This document shows, in pieces, positions 1 through 9,216 of a DNA stretch of 56,794 bases. The notes beneath the pieces were generated by a model that saw nothing but the letters and a program-made list of their open reading frames with translations, was not told the origin of the DNA and did no database searches. Source of the DNA: an uncultured Lachnospiraceae bacterium (GTDB taxonomy: Bacteria; Bacillota; Clostridia; Lachnospirales; Lachnospiraceae); assembly GCA_902779445.1 (NCBI GenBank), contig CACZBM010000011.1, positions 1 to 56,794 of the forward strand, read 5' to 3'. The position numbers and the translations under genes were made by a program. Positions within the stretch are counted from its first letter, which is position 1. Every line of letters starts with the position of its first letter.

Positions 1-105
1 GCGGTAGGAGGAATGAACCAATCCACAGCATCTTTAACAGCATACCCAAACCTGTAGATAAGGTAAAGAATGGGTATGACTATATAATACGAGGAGGAAC
101 CTTAA

Positions 106-594
106 ATGTCACATTTTAAGCTGGAAGAGTATTCCGGAATGTCGGGAGAGGCAAAGGGATATATTGAAGGAACCCATGACCGGGCAATGTGGCTCCACTA
201 TTTACTGGAGACAGCAGAGAAGCTGGGAACAGATGTGGAAGCTCTGACAGATGACGCAATATTTAAGAACGGAAAAGCAGCTACGTCAAAGTGGGATTGC
301 AAAAACGCAGGGGAATTTGCCCGTGCCATGGCAGATAACCCTATAGGAAAAGAGGCTTTCCATGCCACCATTGAGGAAGCAAATGAGAAACACGCAATAG
401 TTCATTTTAAGTACTGCCCATTGGTAGCAGCATGGCTGGAAGAGGGATTAAGTGAAGAGAGGATAGCGGATCTCTGCAGACATGCCTGCAAGGGCGATCA
501 GGGCAGAGCCAGCAATTTCCCTATCAAGCTGGAATTTCCGAAGCAGCTTGCGAAGGGCGACGAGTACTGCGAACTGGACATCACAACTGTATAA
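106..594 (+). CDS. L-2-amino-thiazoline-4-carboxylic acid hydrolase-like protein
   Basis: A 162-residue soluble protein with no signal peptide. The stretch HFKYCPLVAAW near residue 100, followed by an Arg-Ile-Ala-x-Leu-Cys helix and a CKGDQG segment, resembles the C-terminal half of the L-2-amino-thiazoline-4-carboxylic acid hydrolase family, whose founding member takes part in cysteine formation from a thiazoline. Family membership is by recognition of this pattern; the substrate is not shown by the sequence. The start is well placed behind a strong ribosome site (GAGGAGG, 91-97). The gene is followed by a REP-like repeat and then by an iron-sulfur protein on the same strand, with no clear functional link. 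Confidence 0.6.
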   Translation: MSHFKLEEYSGMSGEAKGYIEGTHDRAMWLHYLLETAEKLGTDVEALTDDAIFKNGKAATSKWDCKNAGEFARAMADNPIGKEAFHATIEEANEKHAIVHFKYCPLVAAWLEEGLSEERIADLCRHACKGDQGRASNFPIKLEFPKQLAKGDEYCELDITTV

Positions 595-604
595 ATCCAC
601 GCAT

Positions 605-654
605 AAAGGCTTCTCCCTCTGGGAGAAGCTGTCACCGAAGGTGACTGATGAGGG
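605..654 (+). repeat. REP/MITE-like repeat, family A (partial copy)
   Basis: About 50 bp: a short hairpin (GGCTTCTCCC / GGGAGAAGCT), a second hairpin (GTCACCGAAGGTGAC), and the end CTGATGAGGG. The same unit recurs at 40821-40870 almost unchanged, at 10198-10235 shortened, and at 11199-11359 as a longer copy with CCCTCATC / GATGAGGG ends. It lies between two genes on the same strand. Confidence 0.85.
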
Positions 655-663
655 TCTAATACC

Positions 664-1428
664 ATGAACAACATCTCCGAAAAAGAAATAAGAAAAGTAT
701 TTGAAAAAGCGGCAGCGCTTCTGCCGGGAACAAAATATGTGGTCTGCAAGCTTGAAAACGACATTGACTATTCGGGCTATTACCAGTCGATGGGATACAA
801 CTATGCAGTGCTATTCTATTTTCCTCTGGATGAAAACGTATGGGAAGACTATACGGAAGAGAGGATGGCGGTACTTCAGACGAGATGCTTCCCGGATGCA
901 GGCCGTCTTGGAAACTACGTGAAGGAGCTCTGTGATGAAGCGGGTATTCCCTATCATATTCCGTCAATTCCCTGCGATCATATGACACCTCCCTATATTT
1001 CGCCTTTGTCAGTAAAGGCAATAGGAGTTAAGGCGGGTGCGGGATGGATAGGAAGAAGCGATCTCCTTATCACCTATGAGTATGGTCCGAAGATCACCAC
1101 AGCAGGAGCTGTATTCTATGCCGATGATTTTACGGTGGGTGATCCGGTGACGGATAACCACTGCGGAAACTGCCACCGCTGTGTGGATGCCTGTCCTTTC
1201 CACAATATCTACGGGAATGCATGGCATGCGGGAGTAACGAGAGACGAGTTGGTGGACTACCATAACTGCAGTGTGTGCAGATACAATAATTCCACCAGTA
1301 AGAGTACGGATATCCCCGGAGTCGGCAGGAAGATGGCCTGCTGCGGCTGCATGATGGCTTGCCCTGTGGGAATAAAGAACGTACTGAAGGTGATAGAAGA
1401 AAACCGGGAGAGAAGACAATATGCCTAG
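664..1428 (+). CDS. Double 4Fe-4S cluster protein, epoxyqueuosine reductase (QueG)-like
   Basis: 254 residues. The C-terminal third carries two iron-sulfur motifs: CGNCHRCVDACP near residue 165, then isolated cysteines (CSVC) and CCGCMMACPVG near residue 225. The central part (GVKAGAGWIGRSDLLI) is typical of QueG-related proteins that bind a cobalamin next to two 4Fe-4S clusters. True QueG is usually longer (about 310-390 residues) with HEAT-like repeats at the C-terminus, absent here. It is therefore a short paralogue of unknown substrate rather than a proven tRNA-modifying enzyme. The 3' end overlaps the next gene by 8 bp, so the two are probably translated together. Confidence 0.65.
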   Translation: MNNISEKEIRKVFEKAAALLPGTKYVVCKLENDIDYSGYYQSMGYNYAVLFYFPLDENVWEDYTEERMAVLQTRCFPDAGRLGNYVKELCDEAGIPYHIPSIPCDHMTPPYISPLSVKAIGVKAGAGWIGRSDLLITYEYGPKITTAGAVFYADDFTVGDPVTDNHCGNCHRCVDACPFHNIYGNAWHAGVTRDELVDYHNCSVCRYNNSTSKSTDIPGVGRKMACCGCMMACPVGIKNVLKVIEENRERRQYA

Positions 1429-1744
1429 ATGTATTTTTTGTGAGTTCATAGAGGGTAAAACTCCATGCGAGAAGCCCTATGAAGATGAAAAGGTCAGTTC
1501 TTTCCTTGACTGGAACCATTTAGACGGGATCCATGCGGTTGTTTTTCCGAAAAAGCATATCGGTGTAAAGGATGAGGGCTCACCGGAATTTGAAGAAGCA
1601 AAAAAACTGCTCTATGATTCCCTGCCGGTGGTTGCAAAGGCAGCGGGAATACAGGGAGAGTACAGGCTTCTCACAGAGGACGGAGAGGACAATTTCAGCC
1701 AGAATCTGGAGCACATTCATGTACACGTAGTAGGGGAGAAGTGA
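1421..1744 (+). CDS. HIT-family nucleotide-binding protein
   Basis: 107 residues with the N-terminal CIFCEF zinc-type start common in HINT-like proteins and the HIT triad HIHVHVV at the C-terminus. The family hydrolyses or transfers nucleotides from phosphoramidate or dinucleotide substrates through the middle histidine. The start overlaps the preceding iron-sulfur gene. A second, more canonical HIT protein lies at 51177-51587. The stop is followed by a family B repeat and a hairpin, which probably ends this transcript. Confidence 0.8.
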   Translation: MPRCIFCEFIEGKTPCEKPYEDEKVSSFLDWNHLDGIHAVVFPKKHIGVKDEGSPEFEEAKKLLYDSLPVVAKAAGIQGEYRLLTEDGEDNFSQNLEHIHVHVVGEK

Positions 1745-1763
1745 ATATACGTTAATTGGGAAG

Positions 1764-1819
1764 TGTCATTCTGAGCAAAGCGAAGAATCTTCTGGATCCT
1801 TCGCTAGCGCTCAGGATGG
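1764..1819. repeat. Intergenic repeat family B, single copy
   Basis: The left arm GTCATTCTGAGC..AAGCGAAGAATC and the right arm GATCCTTCGC..GCTCAGGATGG form an imperfect inverted repeat of about 55 bp. This widespread bacterial intergenic element recurs in this window at 5902-6107, 9217-9277, 17444-17515, 29449-29596, 42561-42740 and 51609-51635. Confidence 0.85.
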
Positions 1820-1842
1820 AAAAACGTCCGGGGGACGTTTTT
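1820..1842. terminator. Perfect hairpin with T-run, likely terminator
   Basis: A 10-bp perfect stem, AAAAACGTCC / GGACGTTTTT, with a GGG loop. The T-run is part of the stem. It lies 75 bp after the HIT gene and upstream of the promoter of the next gene. The symmetric A and T runs would allow it to work in both directions. Confidence 0.55.
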
Positions 1843-1843
1843 C

Positions 1844-1879
1844 GGGCATGTTCACGAGCGCTGAGTGCGAGTATGCCCC
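1844..1879. repeat. Repeat family C hairpin
   Basis: GGGCAT (1844-1849) pairs with ATGCCC (1873-1878) around ACGAGC..GAGTGCGAG. The same inner motif, ending in TGCGAGTAT, occurs in the larger structured block at 20171-20260. Confidence 0.45.
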
Positions 1880-1891
1880 GCACCGTTCTTG

Positions 1892-1921
1892 ATGACATTG
1901 GATTGAAAATTATGATATAAT
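1892..1921 (+). promoter_or_regulatory. Sigma-A promoter for the HdeD-like gene
   Basis: An extended -10 box, TGaTATAAT (1913-1921), lies 18 nt after ATGACA (1892-1897). The gene start is 31 nt downstream, behind AAGGAGGAA. Confidence 0.6.
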
Positions 1922-1951
1922 CTGGAGTATATCTTTAAGGAGGAATTAATT

Positions 1952-2470
1952 ATGGCAGTAGTTAGTGTAATTCTTGGTATACTCTTGATCATTTCCGGAT
2001 TTTCATGTATGTTCACACCCTTTGCGACTTTCCTTTCAGCGGGATATTTCGTGGGAATAATGATGTTTGCATACGGTATCGCCGGTATCATCAAGGCATT
2101 CCAGAAGCGGAGTACTGTGCTTGATACGGTTATGAGTATCCTTGCATTCATTGTAGGTATCATTTCACTTATCCGTCCCGGAACAACCCTTGTTTTCGAT
2201 ATGATGATCCTCTATCTTGTAGCATTCTGGTTCCTGATGAGAGGAATAATCGCTATCGTGGTTGCTTTCCAGGTAAAGGGTATCAGCAGTAACTGGTTTT
2301 TGGGACTGATAATCGGAATCCTCAGCGTGATCCTTGGTATATACTCATTTGCACATCCCGCTGTTACAGCATTTACAACAGGATTCCTTATCGGCTTCTA
2401 CTTCGTGGAGACCGGGATCGATCTTATCCTGGCTACCATAATGATCAATAAGATAAAGGATGCGGTATGA
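1952..2470 (+). CDS. HdeD-like membrane protein (DUF308)
   Basis: 172 residues, nearly all hydrophobic, arranged as six membrane-spanning helices in three repeated hairpins. The repeated pattern (ILGILLIISG near residue 8, IIGILSVILGIYS near residue 120) is characteristic of the HdeD/DUF308 family. HdeD is linked to acid resistance in enterobacteria; in Clostridia the role is unknown. A ribosome site (AAGGAGG) precedes the ATG. The stop overlaps the start of the antiporter gene (ATGA), so they form an operon. A link to pH or ion stress is plausible from this pairing but is inference. Confidence 0.75.
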   Translation: MAVVSVILGILLIISGFSCMFTPFATFLSAGYFVGIMMFAYGIAGIIKAFQKRSTVLDTVMSILAFIVGIISLIRPGTTLVFDMMILYLVAFWFLMRGIIAIVVAFQVKGISSNWFLGLIIGILSVILGIYSFAHPAVTAFTTGFLIGFYFVETGIDLILATIMINKIKDAV

Positions 2471-3720
2471 CAACACCGGGTTTTCTGCCGGTAACGGTTT
2501 TTATCTTATTAATGATCGTCCTCATCGGCTATTTCAATGAAAAGGTAACAAAGCTTACATATGAGATAGCGCTGATGTTGTTTTCTGTAGCTATAGGTGG
2601 TGCGGCTGTTCTGACAGCCGCATTTATCAAAGGAACAACTGTCAGCACTCTTCTTTTAGGTACGATTATTTTTGACTTTGAAGGTTTTTTGATGGACGGG
2701 GTTCTCTGCTTTATGCTTTTTGCAGGATCCTGCCATATTAGGCTTTCACACTTCAGGAAAAATGCCAGGGCTGTAGGTGTTCTGGCTTTTCTTTGTACAC
2801 TTCTCGGAGCAGTATTTTACGGACTTCTTTTTTATCTCGCTTCACATCTCATGAAACTGGGATTTTCACTGCCCATGTGTCTGATGTTTGGAAGCATCGT
2901 TGCTCCCACGGATCCGATCGCGGCAACAAGCATACTGAATAAATGCGGTCTTCCGAAGGTTACGGGATTCCTTATCGAAGGGGAGTCTCTCTTAAATGAC
3001 GGTGTGGGAGTTGCGCTTTTCGTATGCTTTTCCGGAATGGTCACCAATAGCGTGGGAGAAGGATTCTTCTCGGTGATGGTAAGGGAAATACTGGGAGCCG
3101 TGATAATAGGAACGGCGGTTTCAATTCCTTTTTATATGATATTTAAAAGGACCGGTGACAGCAAACGGAGGATATTTATAAGCCTTTTGACAGTTGCCCT
3201 TGCTTACTGGCTCTGCGAACTCTTTTCCTGCTCAGGTGCCATTGCATCAGTAGTGTGCGGTGTGCTCTTTGCCACCTTTCGTGACGGTGCAGAGGAAAGA
3301 GGGTTTAAGATGGAACTTACAGAGTTTGACGGATTTTGGGATATTCTCGATAATCTTCTGAATTCCATACTCTATGTGATACTTGGTTTTTCATTTATCA
3401 GGATTCTCCAGATGCCGTATGTTATCGCACTTTCACTGGTAGCAGTCATCTGTAACCTGATCGCTAGGTCGGGGAGCCTGTTCGTCAGCACCTTCTTTAT
3501 GGGAGAACTGCCGGACGGATTTACGAGAGTTAACTTTACAAAGCTCTTAACCTGGGGAGCATTAAGGGGAGGATTGAGTATAGCCCTTGCCATGAGCACT
3601 GCGACTATTCTTAATGAATATGCATATCATATAGTTCTCGGATGCACCTATGCTATAGCCTTTTTCACTACGGTTGTCCAGGGATTATCGATGAAGAAGG
3701 TATTCGAAAAAATGGTGTGA
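2467..3720 (+). CDS. Na+/H+ antiporter, CPA1 (NhaP-like) family
   Basis: 417 residues with about 12 membrane helices. [16 protein letters not shown] near residue 145 and [14 protein letters not shown] near residue 172 are the paired ion-binding segments of CPA1 antiporters, carrying the essential Asp residues. The C-terminal [13 protein letters not shown] segment is also typical. The long cytoplasmic tail of some NhaP proteins is absent. It should exchange cytoplasmic Na+ (or K+) for H+. The start overlaps the HdeD-like gene by 4 bp, and the chemoreceptor-like gene follows after 16 bp, so all three are likely one transcript. Confidence 0.9.
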   Translation: MTTPGFLPVTVFILLMIVLIGYFNEKVTKLTYEIALMLFSVAIGGAAVLTAAFIKGTTVSTLLLGTIIFDFEGFLMDGVLCFMLFAGSCHIRLSHFRKNARAVGVLAFLCTLLGAVFYGLLFYLASHLMKLGFSLPMCLMFGSIVAPTDPIAATSILNKCGLPKVTGFLIEGESLLNDGVGVALFVCFSGMVTNSVGEGFFSVMVREILGAVIIGTAVSIPFYMIFKRTGDSKRRIFISLLTVALAYWLCELFSCSGAIASVVCGVLFATFRDGAEERGFKMELTEFDGFWDILDNLLNSILYVILGFSFIRILQMPYVIALSLVAVICNLIARSGSLFVSTFFMGELPDGFTRVNFTKLLTWGALRGGLSIALAMSTATILNEYAYHIVLGCTYAIAFFTTVVQGLSMKKVFEKMV

Positions 3721-3736
3721 GAATAGGGGGATCGAA

Positions 3737-5893
3737 TTGACATCATCAAGACTCAGGAATTTCATCATTTCTCTGATCGCCATTGCAGTGGTGGTTTTCC
3801 TTGCGGTAAGCGTTTTCATAATGCGGGGAAAGGCCGGAAAAGCTGGAGAGGAAGCAGCGGCAGCAGAGGAAGCTGCAGCGGCATATGCGACAGCACTGGC
3901 TGAAAGCACTGCCAGAATGAATGAAGCTGTTTCCGAAAAACAAAGTCTTGAAACACGCGTGGCAGCTGCTGAAGTGCCTGAAAAAGCAGATTATTCCGGA
4001 GAAGCGATGATCTATTCGGAGTTCATTGCGGAGGACGGAACGATAAGAAGCGCACTGTCTGCGCTTTCCCAGGATGATCCTGAGTTAATAAAGAATTTCA
4101 GGATAAAAGTGGATCTCCGGAAAATGGAGACCGTTAAACTTAACAGCGGAGAAGGCAGGCGTGTCCGCTTTGAGGGAAAATTTGCAAAGCCCGTGACACG
4201 GAAGAATGCGATCATCAGGATCAACGGTGTCAGCGGCACTTATAACGGAAAGATATATGTCACCAATATAAGGTTTGACGATACCAAATACCTTGATCTT
4301 TCGGGACTTACGGATGAGGATGTGGCTTCGAGCCATGGATCTGCTCTTAGGAGCGTTAGCCTGACCGATATAAACGGGGAACGTGCCGTAGTCTGCGAAA
4401 CTGAGTACACAGGAAACAGTGAAACAGATAATACCGCAGTACAGATACCCTTTGGGAATATTAATTCCGCTGAATTATCCACGGTATACTATGATCTTTA
4501 TTTTGAGGGGACTGATGCAGACCTGAATTTCAATACGGGCTGTGACTTTGCCGGAAAAGATGATATCTCAAAGGATCTGGATGAGATCAATTCGGCTTTT
4601 GCGGTATACCGGGGAAAAGAAGCAGCTGGACAGGATGCGGGGGAAGCAAAGGAAAAGGTGCTTTCATCAATTGAGAAGATGAAAGGTGATCTTTCCATAT
4701 ATCAGGAAACAGATCCGCTTGTGATAAAGATCAATGAACTTCTGGACCGGAAGAGATCGGTCATTGAGGGCACCCCTGCAGGTGAGGACGCAGAGACTGA
4801 AGCCGGGCAGGAAAAGGCGGCTCAGGCAGGAGAAAACACAGCAGAAAACATAGATGCCAAAGATAATGCCGGTAATGGTACTAATGTGGCAGGGGGCTAT
4901 GTTCCATCAGGTGCCGGTAAGAGTGAGGGCGGTATGCTGCCGGTTATTTTAGCAGCGTTTTTTGCGCTTCTCGGGATCGTGATGATCATAATACTCGGAA
5001 TATCTTCAGAGCCTGCAGATGAGGAGGATGACACTGCTGAGATCACGGCTAAAGAGGCGGAAGAAGCTATCGAAGCCCGCAGGATCGAGAGTGAGCGGAT
5101 CCATAAGATAACTGAAGACATTTCAAAAAGGATAGACACTCTTAATAATGAAATCTCAGCTCCCGGACCTGATCTTTCCGGTATTTTTACAGGCCTTGAT
5201 GAAGCCACGGGAAAGGTGGATGAACTGGAAAAACTGTTCAGTGAATTAAGGGAAGCATTAAAGAGCAGTGATAACGATGATACTACCCGGGCTGTGGAGA
5301 AAGACTTAAAGGAAATATTGAGCTCCAATGATTCGCTTAAAGAAAGTTTAAGCGGCCTTTCTCTTCAGCTTGATGAGACCAACAGATCTGTTACGGATAT
5401 CAATAAAGCAGCGACCATTATAGCGGACGTTGCCAGCGAGACAAATCTTCTGTCCTTAAATGCATCCATAGAGGCAGCACGTGCAGGAGAAGTCGGCAGG
5501 GGATTCGCGGTTGTGGCAGGAGAGATCCAGAAGCTTGCTGACCAGACGGAAAAATCTGTTTCTGAGATTTCCGACACTGTTGAACAGCTGAATTCAGATT
5601 TTGAAAAAACCAGGGATCATATGGATACCATCCGTGAATCTGCCGATGCTCAAAGTGAAAAGATCGCTGCGGTAGCGGCTGACTTCAGGCAGACAAAAGG
5701 ATCCGTGACCGGGGGAAGAAATACTTCTGAATACAGAGAAAACATCCGGGAGTGCGAAGGAAAGATCAAAGAATTAAGAAAGCACATCATCGCTCTGTCA
5801 TCAGAGGCAGAGGAATTAAACAGGTCTTCAGACCGCTCATCTGTAAGCGGCAGTCTGTTAGCGGGTATCAAAGAGGAGCTCGGAGAGATCTGA
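3737..5893 (+). CDS. Methyl-accepting chemotaxis-like membrane protein
   Basis: 718 residues starting with TTG behind AGGGGG. A membrane helix at about residues 10-28 and a second at about 399-424 enclose a large extracellular region. That region begins with an Ala/Glu-rich coiled coil and continues with a beta-rich part that has a carbohydrate-module look but no family I can name. The cytoplasmic part lacks an obvious HAMP domain. It contains the receptor hairpin tip at about residues 570-607 ([20 protein letters not shown]), which contacts CheA and CheW in chemoreceptors. It probably senses an extracellular cue. Cotranscription with an antiporter is unusual. No other chemotaxis gene is in the window. 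Confidence 0.85.
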   Translation: MTSSRLRNFIISLIAIAVVVFLAVSVFIMRGKAGKAGEEAAAAEEAAAAYATALAESTARMNEAVSEKQSLETRVAAAEVPEKADYSGEAMIYSEFIAEDGTIRSALSALSQDDPELIKNFRIKVDLRKMETVKLNSGEGRRVRFEGKFAKPVTRKNAIIRINGVSGTYNGKIYVTNIRFDDTKYLDLSGLTDEDVASSHGSALRSVSLTDINGERAVVCETEYTGNSETDNTAVQIPFGNINSAELSTVYYDLYFEGTDADLNFNTGCDFAGKDDISKDLDEINSAFAVYRGKEAAGQDAGEAKEKVLSSIEKMKGDLSIYQETDPLVIKINELLDRKRSVIEGTPAGEDAETEAGQEKAAQAGENTAENIDAKDNAGNGTNVAGGYVPSGAGKSEGGMLPVILAAFFALLGIVMIIILGISSEPADEEDDTAEITAKEAEEAIEARRIESERIHKITEDISKRIDTLNNEISAPGPDLSGIFTGLDEATGKVDELEKLFSELREALKSSDNDDTTRAVEKDLKEILSSNDSLKESLSGLSLQLDETNRSVTDINKAATIIADVASETNLLSLNASIEAARAGEVGRGFAVVAGEIQKLADQTEKSVSEISDTVEQLNSDFEKTRDHMDTIRESADAQSEKIAAVAADFRQTKGSVTGGRNTSEYRENIRECEGKIKELRKHIIALSSEAEELNRSSDRSSVSGSLLAGIKEELGEI

Positions 5894-5901
5894 AATTCTT
5901 A

Positions 5902-6107
5902 GTGTCATTATGAGCTTATTAATGTCATTCTGAGCTTCTTAGTGTCATTCTGAGCTTCTTAGTGTCATTCTGAGCTATTAATGTCATCCTGAGTTTCTTA
6001 GTGTCATTCTGAGCGGAGCGAAGAATCTATGGGAGATCCTTCGCTAACGCTCAGGATGACATTTTTTTATTTATCAGGATGACATTTTTTATACTCAGGA
6101 TGACATT
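5902..6107. repeat. Repeat family B, expanded array
   Basis: Six successive left arms (TGTCATTCTGAGC or close variants, spaced about 19-20 nt by CTTCTTAG-like linkers), then the central AAGCGAAGAATC..GATCCTTCGC part, then three right arms (TCAGGATGACA separated by T-rich linkers). The left and right halves have multiplied separately. Together with the fab promoter that follows, this accounts for the 354-bp gap before acpP. Confidence 0.85.
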
Positions 6108-6120
6108 TTTTTATTTATCC

Positions 6121-6149
6121 TTGACATAAATTAAAAAAAGTAGTATTAA
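6121..6149 (+). promoter_or_regulatory. Sigma-A promoter of the fatty-acid operon
   Basis: A perfect -35 box TTGACA (6121-6126), a 17-nt spacer, then TATTAA (6144-6149). Transcription would start near 6156, about 90 nt before acpP and inside the palindrome at 6158-6185. Confidence 0.75.
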
Positions 6150-6157
6150 TTCAAAGT

Positions 6158-6204
6158 GATTTAGTTAAAAAAATTTATCTAAATCATATTTAGTTATTTT
6201 AACT
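6158..6204. promoter_or_regulatory. Candidate operator of the fab regulator
   Basis: An almost perfect palindrome at 6158-6185, with half-sites GATTTAGTTAAA and TTTATCTAAATC (11 of 12 positions paired) around an AAAA centre, followed at 6192-6204 by a second palindrome AGTTA-TTT-TAACT. Both contain TTAGTTA. The first sits on the predicted transcription start of the operon, where a repressor would block transcription. The MarR-type regulator encoded as the last gene of the operon is the obvious candidate ligand; that assignment is inference. Confidence 0.5.
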
Positions 6205-6247
6205 GTGAAACGTGGTTATCAAAACTACATTTATTTAAGGAGGCAAT

Positions 6248-6484
6248 ATGGAATTCGAAGAGGTAAAGAAGATTATCGTTGACACACTTGGATGCGATGA
6301 AGATCAGGTTACGGAAGATGCCAATATCATGGATGATCTTGAGGCTGATTCACTGGATCTCGTGGAACTTCACATGGCTTTTGAAGAAGCTCTTGATATC
6401 AAGATCCCCGATGAGACACTTGCAAAGCTTCAGACTGTAGGCGATATCGTTGAGTATCTTAAGGGTGCAGCAGCAGATAAATGA
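6248..6484 (+). CDS. acpP: Acyl carrier protein
   Basis: 78 residues, acidic, with the phosphopantetheine attachment motif [10 protein letters not shown] (modified Ser in DSL, about residue 37). It carries growing acyl chains as thioesters for every enzyme encoded downstream. It is the first gene of the operon, behind AAGGAGG, and its stop overlaps the accD start (ATGA). Length and helix pattern match standard bacterial ACP. Confidence 0.97.
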   Translation: MEFEEVKKIIVDTLGCDEDQVTEDANIMDDLEADSLDLVELHMAFEEALDIKIPDETLAKLQTVGDIVEYLKGAAADK

Positions 6485-7335
6485 TGAAGGAAGAAAGAGA
6501 AAGATCTATCCGTTCCGTATTTAAGACGGTAACAGAGAGAATAGCGCCTGACTATGTGAATTGTAAGGCGTGCGGCAGACGTGCCATAAGGTCCGTCTGG
6601 AAAAAGAATCTGAATGTCTGTCCGTTCTGCGGCTATTATATGCCTATGACGGCAGACTTAAGGCTCAATACCCTTTTCGATCCGGGAAGCAGGGAGGATT
6701 TCAACAAAGATCTGGAAGTCAGGGATCCCTTAAATTTCCCGGGATATGCGGAAAAGGCAAAACGTGCGGAAAAGAAAACGGGGCTTAAGGAATCGGCGGT
6801 TACCTCCTATGGAAGGATCAATGGGATAAAGGTAGTGGCGGTTGTTCTTGATACTCGTTTTTTCATGGGTAGCATGAGCAGTATCGTAGGTGAGAAAGTC
6901 ACGAGAGCTGTCGAAGCAGCGGACCGGGAAAGACTTCCTCTTATTATTTTTGCGGCAAGCGGTGGAGCCAGGATGCAGGAAGGCATTCACAGCCTTATGC
7001 AGATGGCAAAGACAAGCTCGGCTGTACAGGAGTTTTCTGAGCACGGCGGACTCTATATCAGTTATCTGACACACCCTACCACGGGAGGTGTAACAGCAAG
7101 CTTTGCGACCCTCGGAGACATTACTCTCGCTGAGCCCGGAGCACTTATCGGATTCGCGGGGCCTAGAGTTATCGAGCAGACAATCGGAGTCAAGCTTCCC
7201 AAAGGATTCCAGAGAGCCGAGTATTTAAGCAAACACGGCTTTGTGGATAAGATCGTAAAGAGACCGGATATGAAACAGACCTTATACAACCTGCTTAAGC
7301 TGCATTTGGATTCAATGCAAGGAGACAGATTATGA
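6481..7335 (+). CDS. accD: Acetyl-CoA carboxylase carboxyltransferase, beta subunit
   Basis: 284 residues. The N-terminal zinc ribbon uses C28, C31, C47 and C50 (CKACG and CPFCG), a hallmark of bacterial AccD. The crotonase-like carboxyltransferase domain follows, with [16 protein letters not shown] near residue 160 and [13 protein letters not shown] near residue 198. With AccA it moves a carboxyl group from carboxybiotin to acetyl-CoA, giving malonyl-CoA. Start and stop overlap acpP and accA by 4 bp each, so translation is coupled. Either of two adjacent ATG codons could be the start. Confidence 0.97.
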   Translation: MMKEERERSIRSVFKTVTERIAPDYVNCKACGRRAIRSVWKKNLNVCPFCGYYMPMTADLRLNTLFDPGSREDFNKDLEVRDPLNFPGYAEKAKRAEKKTGLKESAVTSYGRINGIKVVAVVLDTRFFMGSMSSIVGEKVTRAVEAADRERLPLIIFAASGGARMQEGIHSLMQMAKTSSAVQEFSEHGGLYISYLTHPTTGGVTASFATLGDITLAEPGALIGFAGPRVIEQTIGVKLPKGFQRAEYLSKHGFVDKIVKRPDMKQTLYNLLKLHLDSMQGDRL

Positions 7336-8255
7336 TCAGAGAATCTCTTATGGAGGCCGACCGCATTGGAAGCCGTATGCAGCAGCTCAGAGCGGAGGGC
7401 GTGCCGGAAGAAGACCAGAGGATGCTGGATCTTTCCATGGAGAAAGCAAAGGCTCTTCGTCCGTTAAATAAACTAACTGCCGAGGATAAGGTTTTTCTCG
7501 CAAGGAAAATAGAGAGACCACATATTGATGACTATATCGGTGCTCTGTTTACCGACTTTTTCGAGCAGAAAGGCGATCACCTCTATGATGATGACCCTGC
7601 TATATACGGAGGAATAGCCAGATTCCATGGTATTCCTGTGAGTATAGTGGGTCACAGAAAAGGACATACCGCAGAGGAGAATGTGGCCTATAATTTCGGA
7701 ATGGCTAAGCCCGAGGGCTATCGTAAGGCTCTCCGTATAATGGATCAGGCTGAGAAGTTCAGGCGGCCCATAATCACTTTTATAGATACTCCCGGTGCAT
7801 TTCCGGGTATAGATGCGGAGGAACACGGTCAGGGAGAGGCTATTGCGAGAAATATGGCCAGAATGTCAAGCTACCATGTGCCGATTATATCTGTGGTAAC
7901 AGGTGAGGGCAGCTCCGGAGGGGCGCTTGCGATCGGTGTATGCAACCGGCTTTTAATGCTGGAATACGCAGTGTATTCCGTTCTGAGTCCGGAAGGATTC
8001 GCGAGCATTTTGTGGAAGGACTCGTCGAGACACGGGGAAGCCTGCGACATCATGAAGCTCACGGCTGATGATATCAAAGAAGCGGGTGTGGCTGATGAAG
8101 TCATCCCTGAACCGCTTGGAGGCGGACAGGAGAATCCCAGAAGATTATACGGAAGTATGGATATGGCTATCGAAAAGGCTCTTTCAGTACTTATGTCCAT
8201 GACTCCGGAGGAGCTTTTGAGGGACAGAAGAAGAAAATTCAGAGGTATGCTGTAA
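7332..8255 (+). CDS. accA: Acetyl-CoA carboxylase carboxyltransferase, alpha subunit
   Basis: 307 residues, close to the usual length of about 315. HRKGHTAEENVAYNFGM near residue 108 and DTPGAFPGIDAEEHGQGEAI near residue 152 are signature segments, as is GEGSSGGALAIGVCNR, which forms the oxyanion part of the active site. It pairs with AccD. The biotin carrier (AccB) and biotin carboxylase (AccC) needed for a complete enzyme are not in this operon and must lie elsewhere. It overlaps accD by 4 bp. Confidence 0.97.
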   Translation: MIRESLMEADRIGSRMQQLRAEGVPEEDQRMLDLSMEKAKALRPLNKLTAEDKVFLARKIERPHIDDYIGALFTDFFEQKGDHLYDDDPAIYGGIARFHGIPVSIVGHRKGHTAEENVAYNFGMAKPEGYRKALRIMDQAEKFRRPIITFIDTPGAFPGIDAEEHGQGEAIARNMARMSSYHVPIISVVTGEGSSGGALAIGVCNRLLMLEYAVYSVLSPEGFASILWKDSSRHGEACDIMKLTADDIKEAGVADEVIPEPLGGGQENPRRLYGSMDMAIEKALSVLMSMTPEELLRDRRRKFRGML

Positions 8256-8259
8256 ATTG

Positions 8260-9207
8260 ATGGATGGAATAGAAATTGTAGCAACAGGCGTCGGAATACC
8301 TTCAAAGGTAATGACGAATGACGATTTTGCAAAGATTGTAGACACGAGTGACGAATGGATATATTCACGGAGCGGCATAAGATCCCGTCATTTCTGTGAC
8401 GAGGGTGAGACAAATGCCACCATGTCAATAGCCGCGGCGAAGGAGGCTTTTGAAAGATCCGGGGTGAGTGCGGATGAAATAGGATGTGTGGTGCTTGCCA
8501 CCGTTACACCTACATACGCTTCTCCAAGCACCGCCTGCCTTATACAGAAGGAGCTTTCACTTTCGGAGGATATTCCGGTTCTGGATATCAATGCGGCCTG
8601 TTCCGGGTTTCTCTACGGTCTGGAGGTTGCGAGAGGCCTTTTAGCTGACAGAGACAGGAAATACGGTATTGTCATCGGCGTAGAACATCTTTCCAAAGTT
8701 CTTAATATGGAAGACCGCAGCACCTGCGTATTATTCGGAGACGGTGCCGGTGCAGCGGTGATAAAGTCTTCACCGGATGCGGAATATACCGGTTATCAGG
8801 GTGCAAAGGGAGGACTTGAGATCTTTATAGAGGGTGTAGGTTCACCCGTATCGCACGTACATATGGACGGAAAGGCAGTATTCAGATTTGCGGTTTCAGC
8901 CATTCCCACGGTTTTAAATCACATATTTGAAAAGAGCGGATATACCATGGTTGATGTGGATCATTGTATCTGTCATCAGGCAAATACAAGGATAATCGAT
9001 CATGTTATTAAGAAGTATCACGCTCCGGAGGAGAAATTCTATAAGAATATGGATCACTTCGGAAATACCAGCGCCGCATCCATTCCCATTGCAATGAATG
9101 AGATGATCGAAAAGGGTATGATAAAGCCCGGTCAGAGGCTCTTACTTGTGGGCTTCGGTGGTGGACTCACCATGGCCGGTGCGATGTTGAAGTATGCCGG
9201 AAAGTGA
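8260..9207 (+). CDS. fabH: 3-oxoacyl-ACP synthase III
   Basis: About 315 residues. It condenses acetyl-CoA (or a branched primer) with malonyl-ACP to start chain synthesis. The triad is visible: Cys in NAACSGF near residue 110, His in CHQAN near residue 242, and Asn in GNTSAA near residue 272. The C-terminal GFGGGLTMAG is also typical. I prefer the ATG at 8260; a TTG at 8257 in the same frame would add one residue. The accA stop lies just before it. A family B repeat separates it from fabK. Confidence 0.96.
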   Translation: MDGIEIVATGVGIPSKVMTNDDFAKIVDTSDEWIYSRSGIRSRHFCDEGETNATMSIAAAKEAFERSGVSADEIGCVVLATVTPTYASPSTACLIQKELSLSEDIPVLDINAACSGFLYGLEVARGLLADRDRKYGIVIGVEHLSKVLNMEDRSTCVLFGDGAGAAVIKSSPDAEYTGYQGAKGGLEIFIEGVGSPVSHVHMDGKAVFRFAVSAIPTVLNHIFEKSGYTMVDVDHCICHQANTRIIDHVIKKYHAPEEKFYKNMDHFGNTSAASIPIAMNEMIEKGMIKPGQRLLLVGFGGGLTMAGAMLKYAGK

Positions 9208-9216
9208 CTAAAGCCA

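Noticed and set aside
13..57. 14-codon frame with a purine-rich site in front
   Set aside because: The GGAGG lies only one or two bases from the ATG, too close to act as a ribosome site, and the peptide has no distinguishing feature.
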